Source: PWXP01 sp034005525
Lineage (GTDB): Bacteria; Planctomycetota; Planctomycetia; Pirellulales; Thermoguttaceae
Length of the DNA: 64,000 nucleotides
Assembly (NCBI GenBank): GCA_034005525.1
Contig: JAVEUP010000018.1
Span: 5,506 to 69,505, forward strand
Direction of reading: 5' to 3'
A program made the translations under genes and the position numbers. The stretch's first letter is position 1. Each line of letters starts with the position of its first letter. Of the stretch, positions 51,477-60,240 are shown in pieces. The notes under the pieces were generated by a model. It was not told the origin of the DNA. It saw only the letters and a list, made by a program, of their open reading frames with translations, and ran no database searches.

Positions 51477-52280
51477 CTACGAATTGAGGTCCCCCGCGTA
51501 CATCTCGCGGAACCGGTATCCCACCCCGCGCACCGTCTCGATATAGCGCCCCGCGTCGCCGAGCTTCTTCCGGATGCCGACGATCTGCACGTCGATGGCC
51601 CGGTCGGTGATGGCGTAGTTGTCGCCGTGAACGCCGTCAAGAATCTGCTGGCGGGTGAACACCCTACCCGGCTTTCCCGCAAGGAATGCCAACACGCGGA
51701 ACTCGGTCACCGTGAAGTCGATGGTCTTGCTGCCGCAGACAACCTGGTGCCGGCCGGGATGGATGACCAGGTCATTCACTTGAAACGATGGTTCGCACGT
51801 TCCGTCTTCTTCTGATGGATCTGTCTTCTTCTCGGAGTACCTTCGCAGCACGGCGCGAACCCTCGCAACGAGGACCTTTGGGCTGAACGGCTTGGTCAGG
51901 TAATCGTCGGCCCCAAGGTTCAGCCCGGCGACCACGTCGGCCTCTTCACCTTTGGCCGAAGCCACCAGGATGGGCACCGACTGCGTTTTCGCATTGCCCC
52001 GGATAAACCGGCAAACGCTCAGCCCGTCGATGCCGGGCAGCATGAGGTCCAGCACGACCAGCGCGGGCACTTCCCGCCGAATCGCCTCCATTGCCTCCTC
52101 GCCCGACGCCACGCCGACGGCCTGGTACCCCTCCTTCAGCAGGTTGTAGGTGATCAGTTCGCGGATGTCCTCTTCGTCCTCGACCACCAAGACCGTCGGC
52201 CGCGACGCGCTCGGCCACAGCGGCGAGCCGTCGGGGCGCGTTGGCAGTCGTTCGCTGGTGATTCGGCGTGCGGGACTCAT
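51477..52280 (-). CDS. phoB: PhoB-type response regulator
   Basis: 267 residues. Receiver domain (TVLVVEDEEDIRELITYNLLKEGY, DLMLPGIDGLSVCRFIR with the phospho-acceptor Asp, SAKGEEADVVAGLNLGADDYLTKPF) and an OmpR-type winged helix (FTVTEFRVLAFLAGKPGRVFTRQQILDGVHG, RAIDVQIVGIRKKLGD, VRGVGYRF). The ATG at 52280 is preferred because the next upstream ATG (52322) overlaps a PHO half-site, upstream of the predicted transcription start. No PhoR histidine kinase lies in the window. It sits 190 nt upstream of pstS. Confidence 0.92.
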   Translation of the reverse strand: MSPARRITSERLPTRPDGSPLWPSASRPTVLVVEDEEDIRELITYNLLKEGYQAVGVASGEEAMEAIRREVPALVVLDLMLPGIDGLSVCRFIRGNAKTQSVPILVASAKGEEADVVAGLNLGADDYLTKPFSPKVLVARVRAVLRRYSEKKTDPSEEDGTCEPSFQVNDLVIHPGRHQVVCGSKTIDFTVTEFRVLAFLAGKPGRVFTRQQILDGVHGDNYAITDRAIDVQIVGIRKKLGDAGRYIETVRGVGYRFREMYAGDLNS

Positions 52281-52308
52281 AGGCTCACAGGCAGGGGATA
52301 CGACGTCC

Positions 52309-52351
52309 AAGCTAGCAACCATTTGTTAGGCGAGTGTTAGGAGTCTGTGAA
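52309..52351 (-). promoter_or_regulatory. PHO-box-like array and -10 of phoB
   Basis: Plus-strand TGTTAG at 52324-52329 and 52335-52340 with TGTGAA at 52346-52351, 11 bp apart. On the minus strand a 9-nt gap follows to TAGCTT (52309-52314). This suggests autoregulation. Confidence 0.7.
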
Positions 52352-52385
52352 AAGTTCGCGAGCGCCCGCGGTCAGGCGGGATTCA

Positions 52386-54713
52386 TCAAATGTGACGACG
52401 ATTCAACTGCGCGACCAATCCGTGCAACCGGGCGCCGCTGCCTGTAACCAGCCGGTGGGCCGGCGCAAAACCGCCGTGCTCCTTGGCGCAGGTTTGGCTG
52501 AGTCGGGTGAATTCTTCGATGATTTCGTCGGTAATCGGGTCGAGTGCCCGGAAAAGGGTCGAAAAGCTCCGCGCCGTGTGCGGCTCGTGCTTCAGACGTT
52601 CCGCCTGCTCGAAGGTAAGCTGGAACTCTTGAACGAGTTGCCGGGTGTATGCTTCCCCAGCACTGTGCAAGTGGCGAATGAACAGCAGTTCGGGACCGCC
52701 GACGACCAGGGAGGTCGCTTCGCCGCCGAGGTCGAGCGCCGCGAAGGCGGGTGCGGGCGGCGAAGTGGTTTGGGCCGTCTTTCCCGCAGGCGATTCCTGC
52801 CCGCCGCCCTCGGCCTCGTCCGGCGTCTTCAGCGACAGTTCGTAATCGAGCACGTTGTACAACGCGACGGCCTCGCTCTGCACGACGTCGACACGCATGC
52901 CCATCTCGCGAAACGGGGTCAACTGCCGGATTGCATCCTCACCTTTCACCAGGAGCACGAGCACCTTGTGACGGGGCCGCTTCTTGGCCGGTTGCCGCTT
53001 GGCCAGCTTCGCCAGAGCCTTCGCGGCCTTTCCCTTCGCGTCCGAAGGCTCTTCGGGCTCCGTTTGCGTCTCCTGGTTGATGCGTTGGTATCCCCACGTA
53101 AGGTCGTCAAGCTTCATCGGGACATGGTGCTGCGCCTCGTGATGCACCAGGTCGTCGAGCTTCTTCAACTCGACTCCCGGAAGGTCCAGAATCCGGTTGA
53201 GGACCAGCCGGCTCGACAGGCCGACGCACACGCGGCTTTGGCCCAGCGACTCTTCTTCTTCCGCCAACAGTTCGCGCAGGGCCTCGGCGATCAACTCGTT
53301 CCGCTGGTCGTCGTTGACCGCGCGGCAAAGGTCCTTGGAGTAGCGGACATGGAAAGCCGTGGCGATCCGGGGGCGATGCAGCTTGTCCTTCCGGTCGATG
53401 ACCAGTTGGACCGCCTTCATCGCATGACTGCCGACGTCGATGCCCCAGGCCGCGGGATTGCGGAAGGAGAGCAGATTCCGCATGGTGTCGAACACGCCGC
53501 GTTCGGCGGTCGCGCGCAGGTTCACGCCGATCTTGGCACAACCGAGCCCCTGCAACGCCAGTCCCGCCGCAGTCAGAAAGGCGCCCCGCTGTTCGACGAG
53601 CGGCGCCGGGTCGCAATCGTCGGTGAGTTCCAGCCGGCGGAAATCCACAAACTGCCGCACCACTGGCAGGTCGCCTTTCCGGGGCGCGGCCCAGGGGACG
53701 ATCGGGGGAATACTCTCGGCTTGCTCGATCGCTTTCATTCGCCGCTGGATTTCGTCGCGCAGTTCCGCCGCCTTCGCATGCTTCGGCGACAGCTTGCAGA
53801 GGCGATTGGCCACTTCCAACAACGTGCGGTCGACGTGCGGCGCGCGTCGCAGGTCGGTCCACAGCCACGCCAGCTCGACGGCCAGGGTGCACAGGGACTT
53901 GACCGCCGGGAGTTGCGCCTCGACGGGAATCTGCTCGAGCAAGGCGGCCGCCTCGGTATAGCGGAACGCTGCCAGGTATTCCCGCGCTTGCCTGAACAGC
54001 CGCCCTTGCAGCGCCTTGTTCAGTTGCACCCCCTGCTCGTGGTCGGGGTTCAGCTCCAGCACGCGCATAAGCTTGCGGAACACCTTGTTGTCGAGGTGGC
54101 TTTCGAGGTCGCGCTGAAGTTCGGCGGTCAGCCGGACGATTTCGGCGTCGTTGGCCACGGCCCGTTCGAGGAGCGTTTCCATCGCCTCGGTCCGCAGCGG
54201 CCGGGGCACGGCCTCGAGCTTCAGGGCCGCCTGCTGGTAGCGGTAGCGCTCCACAAGTTCTTCCGCCTCGGTCATTGCCTGCGCAGCCTCGGCTTGCCGC
54301 CGCTCCTGTTCGTCGTTGATCTTCTCGATGAGCTGCTCGACGTGGCGAACGCGTTCGATCAACCGGGGGTGGTCGTGGCTGGCCAGGTTGCCCAGGATTT
54401 CGAGCGAGTCGTCGAACTCCAGGTTCGCGCGAAGCTGCTCGGCGGTGGTCAGTTGCGCCTCGAACCGCCGTACCTGCGCGGCCGCCGTACTGCGCAGGTC
54501 GGCCCCGCACGCGCCGCAGAAATTGCCGTCGGCCGGGCACATCGTTTCACACCGGAAGCAGGGCTCCCACAGGGCGGTGCCGCAGTTCGCGCAGTACTTG
54601 CGCGTGGCCGGGTTCGGCGTATGGCAGTCGGTGCAGAACATCGTGTCGCTGTGCGATTTGGCCGTCGCTACATCCGGATCGTACAGCGAATCTTCCAGCA
54701 TTTCGGTGCTCAT
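52386..54713 (-). CDS. Zinc-ribbon, helical-repeat and PilM-like fusion protein
   Basis: 775 residues from MSTEMLEDS, 22 nt after the DUF1573 stop. The N-terminal zinc ribbon module has four CxxC pairs (CTDC, CANC, CFRC, CGAC, about 25-70). A long helical region with coiled-coil and TPR-like repeats (about 75-350) follows, then an actin-fold region like the type IV pilus assembly protein PilM (WGIDVGSHAMKAVQLV, VGLSSRLVLNRILDLPGVELKKLDDLVHHEAQHHVPM, AALDLGGEATSLVVGG, LVTGSGARLHGLVAQLN). PilM binds PilN and ATP; the zinc ribbon fusion is unusual. No other pilus genes are near; the gene appears to be in a phosphate-controlled operon (inference). Confidence 0.78.
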   Translation of the reverse strand: MSTEMLEDSLYDPDVATAKSHSDTMFCTDCHTPNPATRKYCANCGTALWEPCFRCETMCPADGNFCGACGADLRSTAAAQVRRFEAQLTTAEQLRANLEFDDSLEILGNLASHDHPRLIERVRHVEQLIEKINDEQERRQAEAAQAMTEAEELVERYRYQQAALKLEAVPRPLRTEAMETLLERAVANDAEIVRLTAELQRDLESHLDNKVFRKLMRVLELNPDHEQGVQLNKALQGRLFRQAREYLAAFRYTEAAALLEQIPVEAQLPAVKSLCTLAVELAWLWTDLRRAPHVDRTLLEVANRLCKLSPKHAKAAELRDEIQRRMKAIEQAESIPPIVPWAAPRKGDLPVVRQFVDFRRLELTDDCDPAPLVEQRGAFLTAAGLALQGLGCAKIGVNLRATAERGVFDTMRNLLSFRNPAAWGIDVGSHAMKAVQLVIDRKDKLHRPRIATAFHVRYSKDLCRAVNDDQRNELIAEALRELLAEEEESLGQSRVCVGLSSRLVLNRILDLPGVELKKLDDLVHHEAQHHVPMKLDDLTWGYQRINQETQTEPEEPSDAKGKAAKALAKLAKRQPAKKRPRHKVLVLLVKGEDAIRQLTPFREMGMRVDVVQSEAVALYNVLDYELSLKTPDEAEGGGQESPAGKTAQTTSPPAPAFAALDLGGEATSLVVGGPELLFIRHLHSAGEAYTRQLVQEFQLTFEQAERLKHEPHTARSFSTLFRALDPITDEIIEEFTRLSQTCAKEHGGFAPAHRLVTGSGARLHGLVAQLNRRHI

Positions 54714-54735
54714 CAATGTGCTCACGAGGTTCCGA

Positions 54736-55875
54736 TCAACTGCCGACGACTGCAAACTCGAGCCCGAGGTCGATATCCCGCATCCGCGGATGGTCGGTTT
54801 CGATTCGAATGCTGCCGGCCTCGACGCCCAGGTGGTTGCACATGGGTGAATCGCCTGGCACTTCGACCTCGATGCGGTACAGGCCGAGCTGCGGCGCGTC
54901 GGGCTTCAGCGGTGCAATGCGAACCTGGACGAACTCCGGCTGGACCGTGATGTTCCGCACGCTCAACTCGCGCGGCTCCACGCCCACCCTCAAGGTAAGG
55001 ATTGTGCTCCGTCCGACGCCCTGGGCCAGCGTGCCTAGTTGCAGCCGCGTGCCCAGCATCAGGTCGGGCCCGAACAGCCGGATGCCGCGGGACTCGCGCC
55101 GGAACGGAATGGCCAGCGTCTGCGGCTTCTGCCCCTCGCCCGGCGGCAAGGCCGAGAGATGCATTGTGTGCGAGAACCCGTCCTCGGACAGATCGTCGGG
55201 CAGCACGATCGCGATCCGGTAGCCGCTTTTGGCCTCCATGGGCACGAGTGCGTCGGACGCAAGTGGTTCGACCTCCCACGATACGTCCTCAAGCGTCGAA
55301 CTGACGGTGCTTAAGTCGAAATGCTCGTAAGCCTGCGAGTAAACGGTCACTTCGGCCCGGAGCGGCTCCGCATCGCCCTCGCGCTTCGCCCGCGGAAACT
55401 CGATCCGCTCCGGTATGGCGGCCAGGAACGCCCGGTACACGCCGCGCACGGTGAGCGTGACGGTCTCCCGCTCGGGATCGTTCGTGAGGATATTGGCCGT
55501 ATGGCGAAAGACCCCATCCTTGGTGGCGGTGTATTTCGTGGAAAGCGCGACCTCAGCCGTTCCGCCGGGAGGGATTTCGCCTTCGGGCAGGTGGCTCATG
55601 GTGCATTTGCAGCTTGTGCCACCGCGGGCCAGCCGGAGCGGTCCCTCGCCCTCGTTCCGGATGAGGAACGCGTGTCGGCCGGAATCGCTCGCGTCGAGGA
55701 ACCCGAAGTCATGCTCGGTCTCGTCGACGACAACCCTGGGCGGAAGAACCTTTGGACCAGCCGGCTCGGCCTTGGATTCGGCCATGCCGGCCGGGCGCAG
55801 CCACCAAGCCGTTGCGATGGCGCATGCAGCCACCCCGGCGCACGCGCCGATCCATAAGACACGCTGTCTGTTCAT
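54736..55875 (-). CDS. DUF1573-domain exported protein
   Basis: 379 residues; SD AAGGGGACCTGCC. A single N-terminal hydrophobic segment (VLWIGACAGVAACAIATAWWL) is a signal anchor. DUF1573-type strand pattern follows (HDFGFLDASDSGRHAFLIRNEGEGPLRLARGGTSCKCTMSHLPEGEIPPGGTAEVALSTKY, about 58-118) with CKC in the usual place; a second beta-sandwich region runs to about 370. Such proteins are extracytoplasmic Ig-like folds. It heads an operon with the PilM-like fusion gene, downstream of the third PHO-box-like promoter. Confidence 0.85.
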   Translation of the reverse strand: MNRQRVLWIGACAGVAACAIATAWWLRPAGMAESKAEPAGPKVLPPRVVVDETEHDFGFLDASDSGRHAFLIRNEGEGPLRLARGGTSCKCTMSHLPEGEIPPGGTAEVALSTKYTATKDGVFRHTANILTNDPERETVTLTVRGVYRAFLAAIPERIEFPRAKREGDAEPLRAEVTVYSQAYEHFDLSTVSSTLEDVSWEVEPLASDALVPMEAKSGYRIAIVLPDDLSEDGFSHTMHLSALPPGEGQKPQTLAIPFRRESRGIRLFGPDLMLGTRLQLGTLAQGVGRSTILTLRVGVEPRELSVRNITVQPEFVQVRIAPLKPDAPQLGLYRIEVEVPGDSPMCNHLGVEAGSIRIETDHPRMRDIDLGLEFAVVGS

Positions 55876-56005
55876 GGCAGGTCCCCTTGTTGTCAGGCGG
55901 GAGAACGGGGGCAGGCGCTTGGCGGGATAGGCTTCCCGAGCACTCCGCCTCTGTGGCGCCTGCCCCGTTCCCGGTCCTTGCCACCTTACCCACTAAGCCA
56001 AGTCG

Positions 56006-56152
56006 TAACCGTTCACAGGGGGACTGTCCCAATTTTCGCGGCACAAAGGGGATCCTTGCCCAATCATCCGCCGTTTCCGCCGCCAAAATGGGACTGTCCC
56101 CTTTGCGTGGAGCGGAGACAACTGCCCGCGCCGCCCCGTGAATGGTTACGCC
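56006..56152. repeat. Family C palindromic element (copy C3)
   Basis: TAACCGTTCACAGGGGGACT / GGGACTGTCCCCTTTGCG and CCGTGAATGGTTA arms lie in the 5' leader of the DUF1573 operon, just past the predicted transcription start. Confidence 0.75.
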
Positions 56153-56163
56153 AAGTCTATGTG

Positions 56164-56206
56164 AGTCTACACGAGCTTTGTTAGCGTATCGTTAGCGGCA
56201 TGTGAA
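56164..56206 (-). promoter_or_regulatory. PHO-box-like array and -10 of the DUF1573/PilM-like operon
   Basis: Plus-strand TGTTAG (56179-56184), CGTTAG (56190-56195) and TGTGAA (56201-56206) in 11-bp steps. TAGACT (minus, 56164-56169) follows after exactly 9 nt. Same design as the pstS and phoB promoters. Confidence 0.65.
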
Positions 56207-56234
56207 AACCGAATTAAATCCCCGCACGCCAAAG

Positions 56235-56268
56235 ACAAAAGCGGCGTCAAGCCGCCGCACTCCAAAGG
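56235..56268. repeat. Family E palindrome directly after the fusion gene stop
   Basis: AAAGCGGCGTCAAGCCGCCG plus CACTCCAAAGG abuts the TAG of the 1061-codon gene. Other copies lie at 59372-59405 (inside that gene) and 60108-60141. Confidence 0.8.
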
Positions 56269-59200
56269 CTACCTCTGCCGCAGGAACGCCTCCAGATCGC
56301 TCCGGGCGCGATGGGTAAACGGATGGCCAGCGGCCTCGTACACACGGTACCGGTTGGCCAGGAACGCTTCGTCCCACGGCACGTGCGGCTCGAACGCCTG
56401 CAAGGTCTCCACCACCGCCTCGGTACCCAGCAGCCCGGCCACGGCGTGGGCTGCACGCAGCCGGTCCTCCTCGTGCAGGTACACGGCAAACGGATGCCCC
56501 AACGCGGCGTACAGCCGCGTGGCCAGCGCGGGCTCCCTCGCGGCAAGTTCCACCACATCCGGAAACACCATCTCCAGCACGTGCGAGAGGCACCACGGAT
56601 GCGTTCGCAACGCGATGAGCACCCGCTCCATCCGTTCGGCCGCCTCGCGATATCGCCCCTGCCGCACAAGCAGATGCGTCTGAATCACCTCCGCCTCCGT
56701 CCGGTCGTATTCGGCCAGTCGTTCAAGCAGCGGGCGGGCCCGGTCGTCGCCCAGGTCGGCCAGTGCCAGCGCAAGCAGAGTGGTTTCGGTGGGATAGAGC
56801 GGCTCGTACGCCGCCGCCTGCCACGCGGCTACCATGCCCGCGGCGTCGCCCTGCCAATACCGCCCGAGCACCTCGGTGCGGGCGAGTTGTTCGGGCGTCG
56901 GGTCCGGCGGGGCGGCGACTGTGCCGCCGGCCAACGCGATCATCATTTGCCGGTGGTCCTCCACGCGGCGCCAATCGACCGCACCGGGTGCGACAACCGG
57001 CCGGTGGGCGTCCATCGCGATCGCCTCTTCGCGCAACGCCGCGATGGAAAACCCGGCCACGGTGCGGCCCAAGGTCCGCGCGAAGCCATACTCGATCACG
57101 TTGCGGTCGTCGGTGTTAATGATGGCCCCGGGCGCGGCGGCCACGCGGTCGGCCAGTTGCGGGCCGGCCACGAATCGGGCAAGCAGCCCCTCCAGGTCCG
57201 TCGCACGCCAAGCGTACTTCAGCCCGGAGCGCCACGGCTCGACGGCAATCCGCTCGCGCACGCGGGCGGCGTCGAAGGCGATCGGTTCGACCGAGCACAC
57301 CAGCAGCGTGTCCTCGGCCTTCGACTGCCACACCTCGACGTGCCCGAACACCGAGCGGAGCGTGGCCAGCGTTGCGGTAACCGTTTCAGCATCGACTTCG
57401 TAGCCCTGCAGCCACTGGACGAACAGTCCGCCCTCGTTCAACCGCCCGCGCGATGCCTGGTAAAACTCGTGCGTGAACAGGTTCGCGATGCCCGCCCGCC
57501 ACGGGTTCGATGGCTCGGAGACGATCAGGTCGTAACGGTCGCGCATGGTCAGCAGCACCTCGCGGGCGTCGTTGTAGATAACGCGCACCCGCAGGTGGTA
57601 CATCGCGTCGTGGTTCACCAGGGCGCAGCGGCGGGCCACCTCGGCAATGGCCGGCTCCAGCTCGACCACGTCGACCCGTTCCATCGACCGCACCTCGGCC
57701 AGCCAACCGGCCGTTTCGCCCGTGCCCAGCCCGACGACCAGGGCCGTTTCCGGCCGCAGGTGGAGCGCGGCGGGCAGCAGGCCCAGCATGATTTGCGTGC
57801 CGGCGTCGCCAATGGCGTGCCCGTCGCTCTTGCCGTTGATCAGGAACGACAGGCCGTTGGTGGCCAGCATGGCGATGCTTGCCTCGACGCCCTCGGCCTC
57901 CCAAAGTACGAAACGTCGCTGCGCGTGCATCCAGTTCTGCAACTCCCGCTGGCCGCCTTCGGGCAGTGCGAAACGACCGGCCCCAATGCCCGCGTGGCGC
58001 CACACGGCCGTTGGGCCTTCCGCGGAGAGCAGCGCGACGGCCAGCGCGACGGTGGCCAGGGGAACCAGCCAGGACAGCGACGATGGCGATGGTTTCGCGT
58101 GGGTGAACCCGGCTGCTCGGACAGCCGGAACCACCCACCCTACGCGTGAGGCTACCGCCATCGCGGCCAGGGCCAGCAGCACCAACAGCACGACGGCCAA
58201 CCGCCACGCCCCGGGGGCGGTGAGCCAGGGCAGCAAGCCGAAGCCGCCGGCCAGCGAGCCGAGGATGGCGCCGAGCGTGTTCGCCGCGAACGTGTAACCC
58301 ACTTGCTTGCCGATGTGCCGGTCGGCCGAGCCGGCCATGGCCACCAGTAGCGGGAACTGGAACCCGGCCACCAGCGAGGCGGGCAGCACCACCAGCGCCG
58401 CGATGGCCGACCACCCGAGTACGGCGCCAAGAAACCCGCCCTCAACATTGCTCAACTGCGCCGCCCACAGGGCCACGCTATCGCCCAGCGCCAGCGGCGC
58501 GGCCATGCACGCCGCCTGCACGGCGCAGGTGGTGGCCAGCCCGAGCGGTCCCGGCTTGAGTACGCGCACCACCAGCGGGTACAGCGCCCCGCCCGCGCCG
58601 ATGCCCAGTAGCGCGACCGCCAGAATAAGCCCGAACGTGTACGTGGTACCGCCGAGTATCGGGCCCAGCATGCGATACCAGACCAATTCCATCAGGAAGA
58701 ACGTAAACCCCGTCACCCCCGCCGCCGCGTACACCACACCGCTGGGGACTGTCCCCTTTGCGTCCACTTGCCCTGTTGGAGTCCCGGCTTTAGCCGGCCG
58801 GGAAGAGCCGCCTAAAGGCGGGACTCCAACGCGCTGCGAGTCCATACCTGCACCCTGCTTGGCTTCCTTCTCCGTCCATCGGTATGCCACGGCCGCCGCC
58901 GTAGAATAGACGATGCACGCTGTCACCAGCGTGGCCCGCGTTCCCAGGAGCTGCAACAGCACGAACGTAGCGACCAGCGCGCCCAGCACGGCGCCCAGGG
59001 TATTGAGCCCGTACAGCACGGCGGCCGCGCGGCGCTGGCGGTCGTCGGGCAGGGTGACCGCCTTGACGGCCGCGGGCAGCGTGCCGCCCATGCACACGGT
59101 GGCCGGGCCCAGTACGACGGCAGCCAGGGCCAGCCGGGCGAACGTCGCGCCGGTGAACCCCAGCACGCTTTGCCCGCCCAGGGCAAGGTACAACGAGCCC

Positions 59201-59454
59201 AGCAGGTCGGTCACAAAACCCGACCCGACACCCAGCAGCGCGATGAGCATGGCCAGCACGGCGCCCGACGCGGCGGTCGACGCGCCGAATACCAGCCGGA
59301 ACTCGCGGAACCACGCCACCTGCATGGCCAGTCCAGCAAACCCCGACGCGAACACCATGGCCGCAACCGCCGCCTTTGGAGTGCGGCGGCTCGACGCCGC
59401 TTTCGTTCGGAGGGCAGGCACAATGTTTGCGGCTTGGCGAATGAGTGCGAGCAT
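56269..59454 (-). CDS. MFS-like membrane/spermidine synthase-type fusion with TPR tail
   Basis: 1061 residues. The N-terminal half (about 30-455) has roughly 12 hydrophobic segments. A SpeE-like Rossmann domain follows (VVGLGTGETAGWLAEVRSMERVDVVELEPAI near 575, VSEPSNPWRAGIANLFTHEFYQASR near 645), then a C-terminal region with TPR-like helices (about 860-1061). Known relatives are membrane-bound spermidine synthase-like proteins of unknown reaction. Four palindromic element families contribute codons in frame: family E (about residues 17-28), family A with partial C (about 209-238) and D (about 436-453); none breaks the frame. No SD is visible before the start. Confidence 0.8.
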   Translation of the reverse strand: MLALIRQAANIVPALRTKAASSRRTPKAAVAAMVFASGFAGLAMQVAWFREFRLVFGASTAASGAVLAMLIALLGVGSGFVTDLLGSLYLALGGQSVLGFTGATFARLALAAVVLGPATVCMGGTLPAAVKAVTLPDDRQRRAAAVLYGLNTLGAVLGALVATFVLLQLLGTRATLVTACIVYSTAAAVAYRWTEKEAKQGAGMDSQRVGVPPLGGSSRPAKAGTPTGQVDAKGTVPSGVVYAAAGVTGFTFFLMELVWYRMLGPILGGTTYTFGLILAVALLGIGAGGALYPLVVRVLKPGPLGLATTCAVQAACMAAPLALGDSVALWAAQLSNVEGGFLGAVLGWSAIAALVVLPASLVAGFQFPLLVAMAGSADRHIGKQVGYTFAANTLGAILGSLAGGFGLLPWLTAPGAWRLAVVLLVLLALAAMAVASRVGWVVPAVRAAGFTHAKPSPSSLSWLVPLATVALAVALLSAEGPTAVWRHAGIGAGRFALPEGGQRELQNWMHAQRRFVLWEAEGVEASIAMLATNGLSFLINGKSDGHAIGDAGTQIMLGLLPAALHLRPETALVVGLGTGETAGWLAEVRSMERVDVVELEPAIAEVARRCALVNHDAMYHLRVRVIYNDAREVLLTMRDRYDLIVSEPSNPWRAGIANLFTHEFYQASRGRLNEGGLFVQWLQGYEVDAETVTATLATLRSVFGHVEVWQSKAEDTLLVCSVEPIAFDAARVRERIAVEPWRSGLKYAWRATDLEGLLARFVAGPQLADRVAAAPGAIINTDDRNVIEYGFARTLGRTVAGFSIAALREEAIAMDAHRPVVAPGAVDWRRVEDHRQMMIALAGGTVAAPPDPTPEQLARTEVLGRYWQGDAAGMVAAWQAAAYEPLYPTETTLLALALADLGDDRARPLLERLAEYDRTEAEVIQTHLLVRQGRYREAAERMERVLIALRTHPWCLSHVLEMVFPDVVELAAREPALATRLYAALGHPFAVYLHEEDRLRAAHAVAGLLGTEAVVETLQAFEPHVPWDEAFLANRYRVYEAAGHPFTHRARSDLEAFLRQR
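58096..58147. repeat. Family D element inside the fusion gene
   Basis: Differs at 1 of 50 positions from the intergenic copy at 63177-63225 (GCGTGGGTGAACCCGGCTGC start). It is read in frame as RVGWVVPAVRAAGFTHA between the last TM and the enzyme domain. Confidence 0.9.
58743..58830. repeat. Family A core with partial family C inside the fusion gene
   Basis: GGGGACTGTCCCCTTTGCG (58744-58762) is a family C half and 58774-58830 is the family A core (GGAGTCCCGGC / GGCGGGACTCC). Read in frame as QRVGVPPLGGSSRPAKAG plus KGTVP, in the loop between TM segments 6 and 7. Confidence 0.9.
59372..59405. repeat. Family E element inside the fusion gene
   Basis: CTTTGGAGTGCGGCGGCTCG with the GACGCCGCTTT half is read in frame as TKAASSRRTPKAA, upstream of TM1. 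Confidence 0.85.
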
Positions 59455-59754
59455 GGTTGGTTGTTAGTTGCTAGTCTCCCCGTCGGGCTTGCCCCGGTGG
59501 TTTCATGACTGGCCAGCTACCATGGCCGCCTCCACGCCCTCTGTTTCGTCCAGTCTCCCGGCGGCGTTGCCGCCGGGAGACTGAACGAAATGGAGGGCGT
59601 GCCGCGTGTGTGTAGCGAAAAACGTGAAGCTCCCCCGGGCAAGCCGGGGGCATCTTCGCCCGAAAGCGGCTCGCTGTCGTCGCTAACAATAGTACCTGGC
59701 TAGTCATCGTTCTCCGGGGCAAGCCCTTGCTGTTGTACACAAGTTTTGACCGTT

Positions 59755-60000
59755 TAGCCCCGGTAGGGGCGACGGGCTGTAGCCACGGGTGGAGCGCGGT
59801 TCGACGACAGTCGGGCCAAACGCAACCCGTGGTTCCCGGGCCCCTCGCCCTATAGCCCCGGTAGGGGCGGCAGAGACGCATCCGTTGCTGTCGCCCCTGC
59901 CGGGGCTATCGGGAATTACCGACCTTATTCCACGGGTTCCGCGTCGGTGGCGGCGACAGCGCCGCCACCGACACTCCACCCGTGGCTACAATCTTCTGGC
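59755..60000. repeat. Nested inverted repeats in the 59455-60240 gap
   Basis: TAGCCCCGGTAGGGGCG at about 59755 and 59851 pairs with CGCCCCTGCCGGGGCTAT at 59892. TGTAGCCACGGGTGGA (about 59779) pairs with TCCACCCGTGGCTACA (59976). GTCGGTGGCGG/CCGCCACCGAC forms another hairpin near 59943. No gene is seen in the gap. Confidence 0.7.
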
Positions 60001-60107
60001 CCCTCCCGGGGCAAAGACGCTTCTCCGTTGTCTCTGTTTGCTCCTGTTCATAGTTCGTCTGCATTTCAGAATCGACATATACAGTGCGCCGTGTGCGGCG
60101 CGGGGCA

Positions 60108-60141
60108 CCAAAAGCGGCGATGAGTCGCCGCACTCCAAAGG
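60108..60141. repeat. Family E palindrome (intergenic copy)
   Basis: ACCAAAAGCGGCGATGAGTC plus GCCGCACTCCAAAGG; same design as 56235-56268. Confidence 0.75.
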
Positions 60142-60240
60142 CGGGGGGCACGGGCGGCGTGAGAACCGCCCGTGCCCTGTCCGCGCAAGGCTATACGACA
60201 TTCGCCGAATGGGTCGAACCCACACGGTCCTAGGTGCAGC

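Noticed and set aside
52347..54950. 867-codon plus-strand frame opposite the PilM-like gene
   Set aside because: It mirrors the real minus-strand gene; composition is that of a GC-rich shadow and no domain is visible.
56311..58149. 612-codon plus-strand frame opposite the fusion gene
   Set aside because: Antisense shadow; no recognisable motif.
59462..59688. TGTTAG at 59462 and CTAACA near 59683 considered as further PHO boxes
   Set aside because: Each is single, with no partner at 11 bp and no -10 at the 9-nt distance.
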